Assembly (NCBI GenBank): GCA_964587885.1
Contig: CAZPME010000006.1
Span: 1-64,000 of the forward strand
DNA: 64,000 nucleotides
From: UBA60 sp964587885
GTDB lineage: Archaea > Thermoplasmatota > Poseidoniia > Poseidoniales > Poseidoniaceae
Reading direction: 5' to 3'
Positions 62,990 through 64,000 of the stretch are shown in pieces. A model generated the notes under the pieces. That model worked only from the letters and a program-made list of their open reading frames with translations, ran no database searches and had not been told where the DNA came from. A program made the translations under genes and the position numbers. Each line of letters begins with the position of its first letter. Position 1 is the first letter of the stretch.

Positions 62990-64000
62990 ATGCGAATCGG
63001 TATAGTCGGCAAACCGAATGTCGGGAAATCGACATTTTTTGCCGCCGCTACTTTAGCCGATGTTGATATTGCGAACTATCCTTTTTGTACTATTGAGGCG
63101 AATGTCGGAGTCGCCTTTTTACCGGCTCCTAGTTCATGTCCTTGTCAAGAAATCCGAAATTCTCGTGAATCCGAAGGCCGGCTTGAGCCAGTCTCGGAAA
63201 ACGATGTGCGTGCGGGTAGTTTATGCCAACCTAATACCGGTACCTGTAATGGCCACAACCGCTTAGTTCCAACCTTTTTGGTCGATGTTGCTGGACTGGT
63301 TGCTGGAGCCCATGAGGGTCGTGGTCGCGGCAATGCATTCCTTTCGGACTTGGCGGCATGTGATGCTCTAATCCAAGTCATCGACGCGGCGGGAACGACC
63401 GATTCTGAAGGCAACCCTATCGGAGTAGGGGATGACCTTGAAACCGTGGCTGATGGAATGGTAGCAGAGTATGATTTTCTAGTCGAAGAAATTTCGGCAT
63501 GGATTCAGGGCATCGTCGAAGATGGTTGGCAACGTGGTGTACGTCGGGTGCAATCTGATGGCGAGAAGGGTTTAGCAGATTATTTGCATGAACGGCTAAC
63601 CGGAATTGGCTCAACACCGAACAAAATTGCTCGCGCCATTGAAGGTTTCAATAGCGAAAATACCGATGCAGCAATGCCGTGGGAATGGGGAGACGAAGTC
63701 AAATTTTTGCTTGCCAAGCATTTGAGAAAAGCGATTTTCCCAATTCACATTGCTGCCAATAAAGCCGAAATTGCGGTGGGTAAAACATGGAATAAATTAG
63801 CGGCGCGCCTTTCGACTGAAAACGCATTACTCATCCCCTGTTTTGCCGATGGTGAATTGGCACTTTGCAAGGCTAATAAGGCCGGATTAGTAGACTATGT
63901 TTCTGGTAGTACAGGTTTTACAATTCCGGCCGATTCCCAATTATCTCCGGCACAACGTAATGGCCTCGAACATTTGCAGAAAAAAATGAACATTCTAGGT
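62990..64000 (+). CDS. ychF: YchF/Obg-type ATPase/GTPase, 3' end beyond the window
   Basis: The frame stays open from ATG 62990 to the window edge (337 codons seen; the family is about 390-400 residues). G1 is GIVGKPNVGKSTFF, the switch region gives YPFCTIEANVGV, G3 is VDVAGLVAGAHEGRGRGNAF, and G4 is AANKAEI. Between G2 and G3 is the archaeal cysteine-bearing insert (SCPCQEI ... TGTCNGH). YchF proteins associate with ribosomes and are linked to translation and stress. Cytoplasmic. The C-terminal TGS-like domain lies beyond the window. Confidence 0.93.
   Translation, partial: MRIGIVGKPNVGKSTFFAAATLADVDIANYPFCTIEANVGVAFLPAPSSCPCQEIRNSRESEGRLEPVSENDVRAGSLCQPNTGTCNGHNRLVPTFLVDVAGLVAGAHEGRGRGNAFLSDLAACDALIQVIDAAGTTDSEGNPIGVGDDLETVADGMVAEYDFLVEEISAWIQGIVEDGWQRGVRRVQSDGEKGLADYLHERLTGIGSTPNKIARAIEGFNSENTDAAMPWEWGDEVKFLLAKHLRKAIFPIHIAANKAEIAVGKTWNKLAARLSTENALLIPCFADGELALCKANKAGLVDYVSGSTGFTIPADSQLSPAQRNGLEHLQKKMNILG

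Noticed and set aside
1..64000. Search for CRISPR arrays, insertion sequences, integrases and phage genes
   Set aside because: No regularly spaced direct repeats, transposase-like proteins or phage structural genes are visible.

Overview
The window looks like a stretch of an archaeal chromosome, most probably a marine Thermoplasmatota of the Marine Group II (Poseidoniales) type. The archaeal signature is direct: an MCM replicative helicase, the archaeal Glu-tRNA(Gln) amidotransferase subunit GatE, the Holliday junction resolvase Hjc, two Pth2-type peptidyl-tRNA hydrolases, a probable archaeosine-synthase radical SAM protein (RaSEA), a short phosphatidylserine-decarboxylase-type enzyme, an ER/archaeal-type signal peptidase I and an archaeal YchF. 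The marine Group II assignment is inference from style: very large secreted proteins with acidic tails, secreted peptidases, thrombospondin type 3 repeats on a lipoprotein, and dense packing. A run of exactly 100 N at 56940-57039 shows that this is a scaffolded, probably metagenome-derived, assembly.

Layout. 1-5.9 kb: macro-domain protein, an RNase H-fold (RuvC-like) protein diverging from hjc, an intramembrane M50 protease, a small unknown, signal peptidase I and a two-helix membrane protein. 6-12.8 kb: a 1679-residue surface protein followed by a membrane/coiled-coil protein. 13.1-18.7 kb: a visibly AT-richer glycan island with a 1470-residue double glycosyltransferase and a frameshifted third glycosyltransferase. 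18.7-23.9 kb: an esterase and a secreted M60-like metallopeptidase with Ig-like repeats. 24.2-31.7 kb: mcm, gatE, a beta-propeller/DUF4430-like exported protein, an ECF-type S component and pth2, all on one strand, with coupled or near-coupled junctions except before the S component. 31.7-36 kb: a tandem periplasmic-binding lipoprotein, a second pth2 and threonine aldolase. 36-40.6 kb: two orphan zinc-ribbon proteins around a thioredoxin-like exported protein. 41-49.9 kb: an AddB/AddA-like helicase-nuclease pair. 49.9-56.1 kb: methyltransferase, prolyl iminopeptidase, MMPL transporter, peroxiredoxin and M28 peptidase. 56.2-64 kb: a coiled-coil repeat protein interrupted by the gap, PSD-type decarboxylase, anchored hydrolase, RaSEA, a small membrane protein plus a polytopic membrane protein with two EF-hands, and the 5' part of ychF.

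Working together: the window mixes information processing (mcm, gatE, pth2, hjc, addAB, RaSEA, ychF) with cell-surface biology (signal peptidase, surface proteins, secreted M60 and M28 peptidases, a double-domain binding lipoprotein, lipid and glycan synthesis). This suits a planktonic heterotroph living on protein and peptides. Translation starts are mixed: some genes have a TATA-like box about 26-31 nt before the start, which suggests leaderless mRNA, while others carry GGTGA/GGAGG Shine-Dalgarno sequences. I saw no rRNA, tRNA, CRISPR array, insertion sequence or intein. The best candidates for something undescribed are the beta-propeller/DUF4430 plus ECF-S uptake module, the double glycosyltransferase with a duplicated beta-sandwich, the AddAB pair with a four-cysteine nuclease in both subunits, the zinc-ribbon protein that appears to need a CTG start, and the EF-hand membrane protein.
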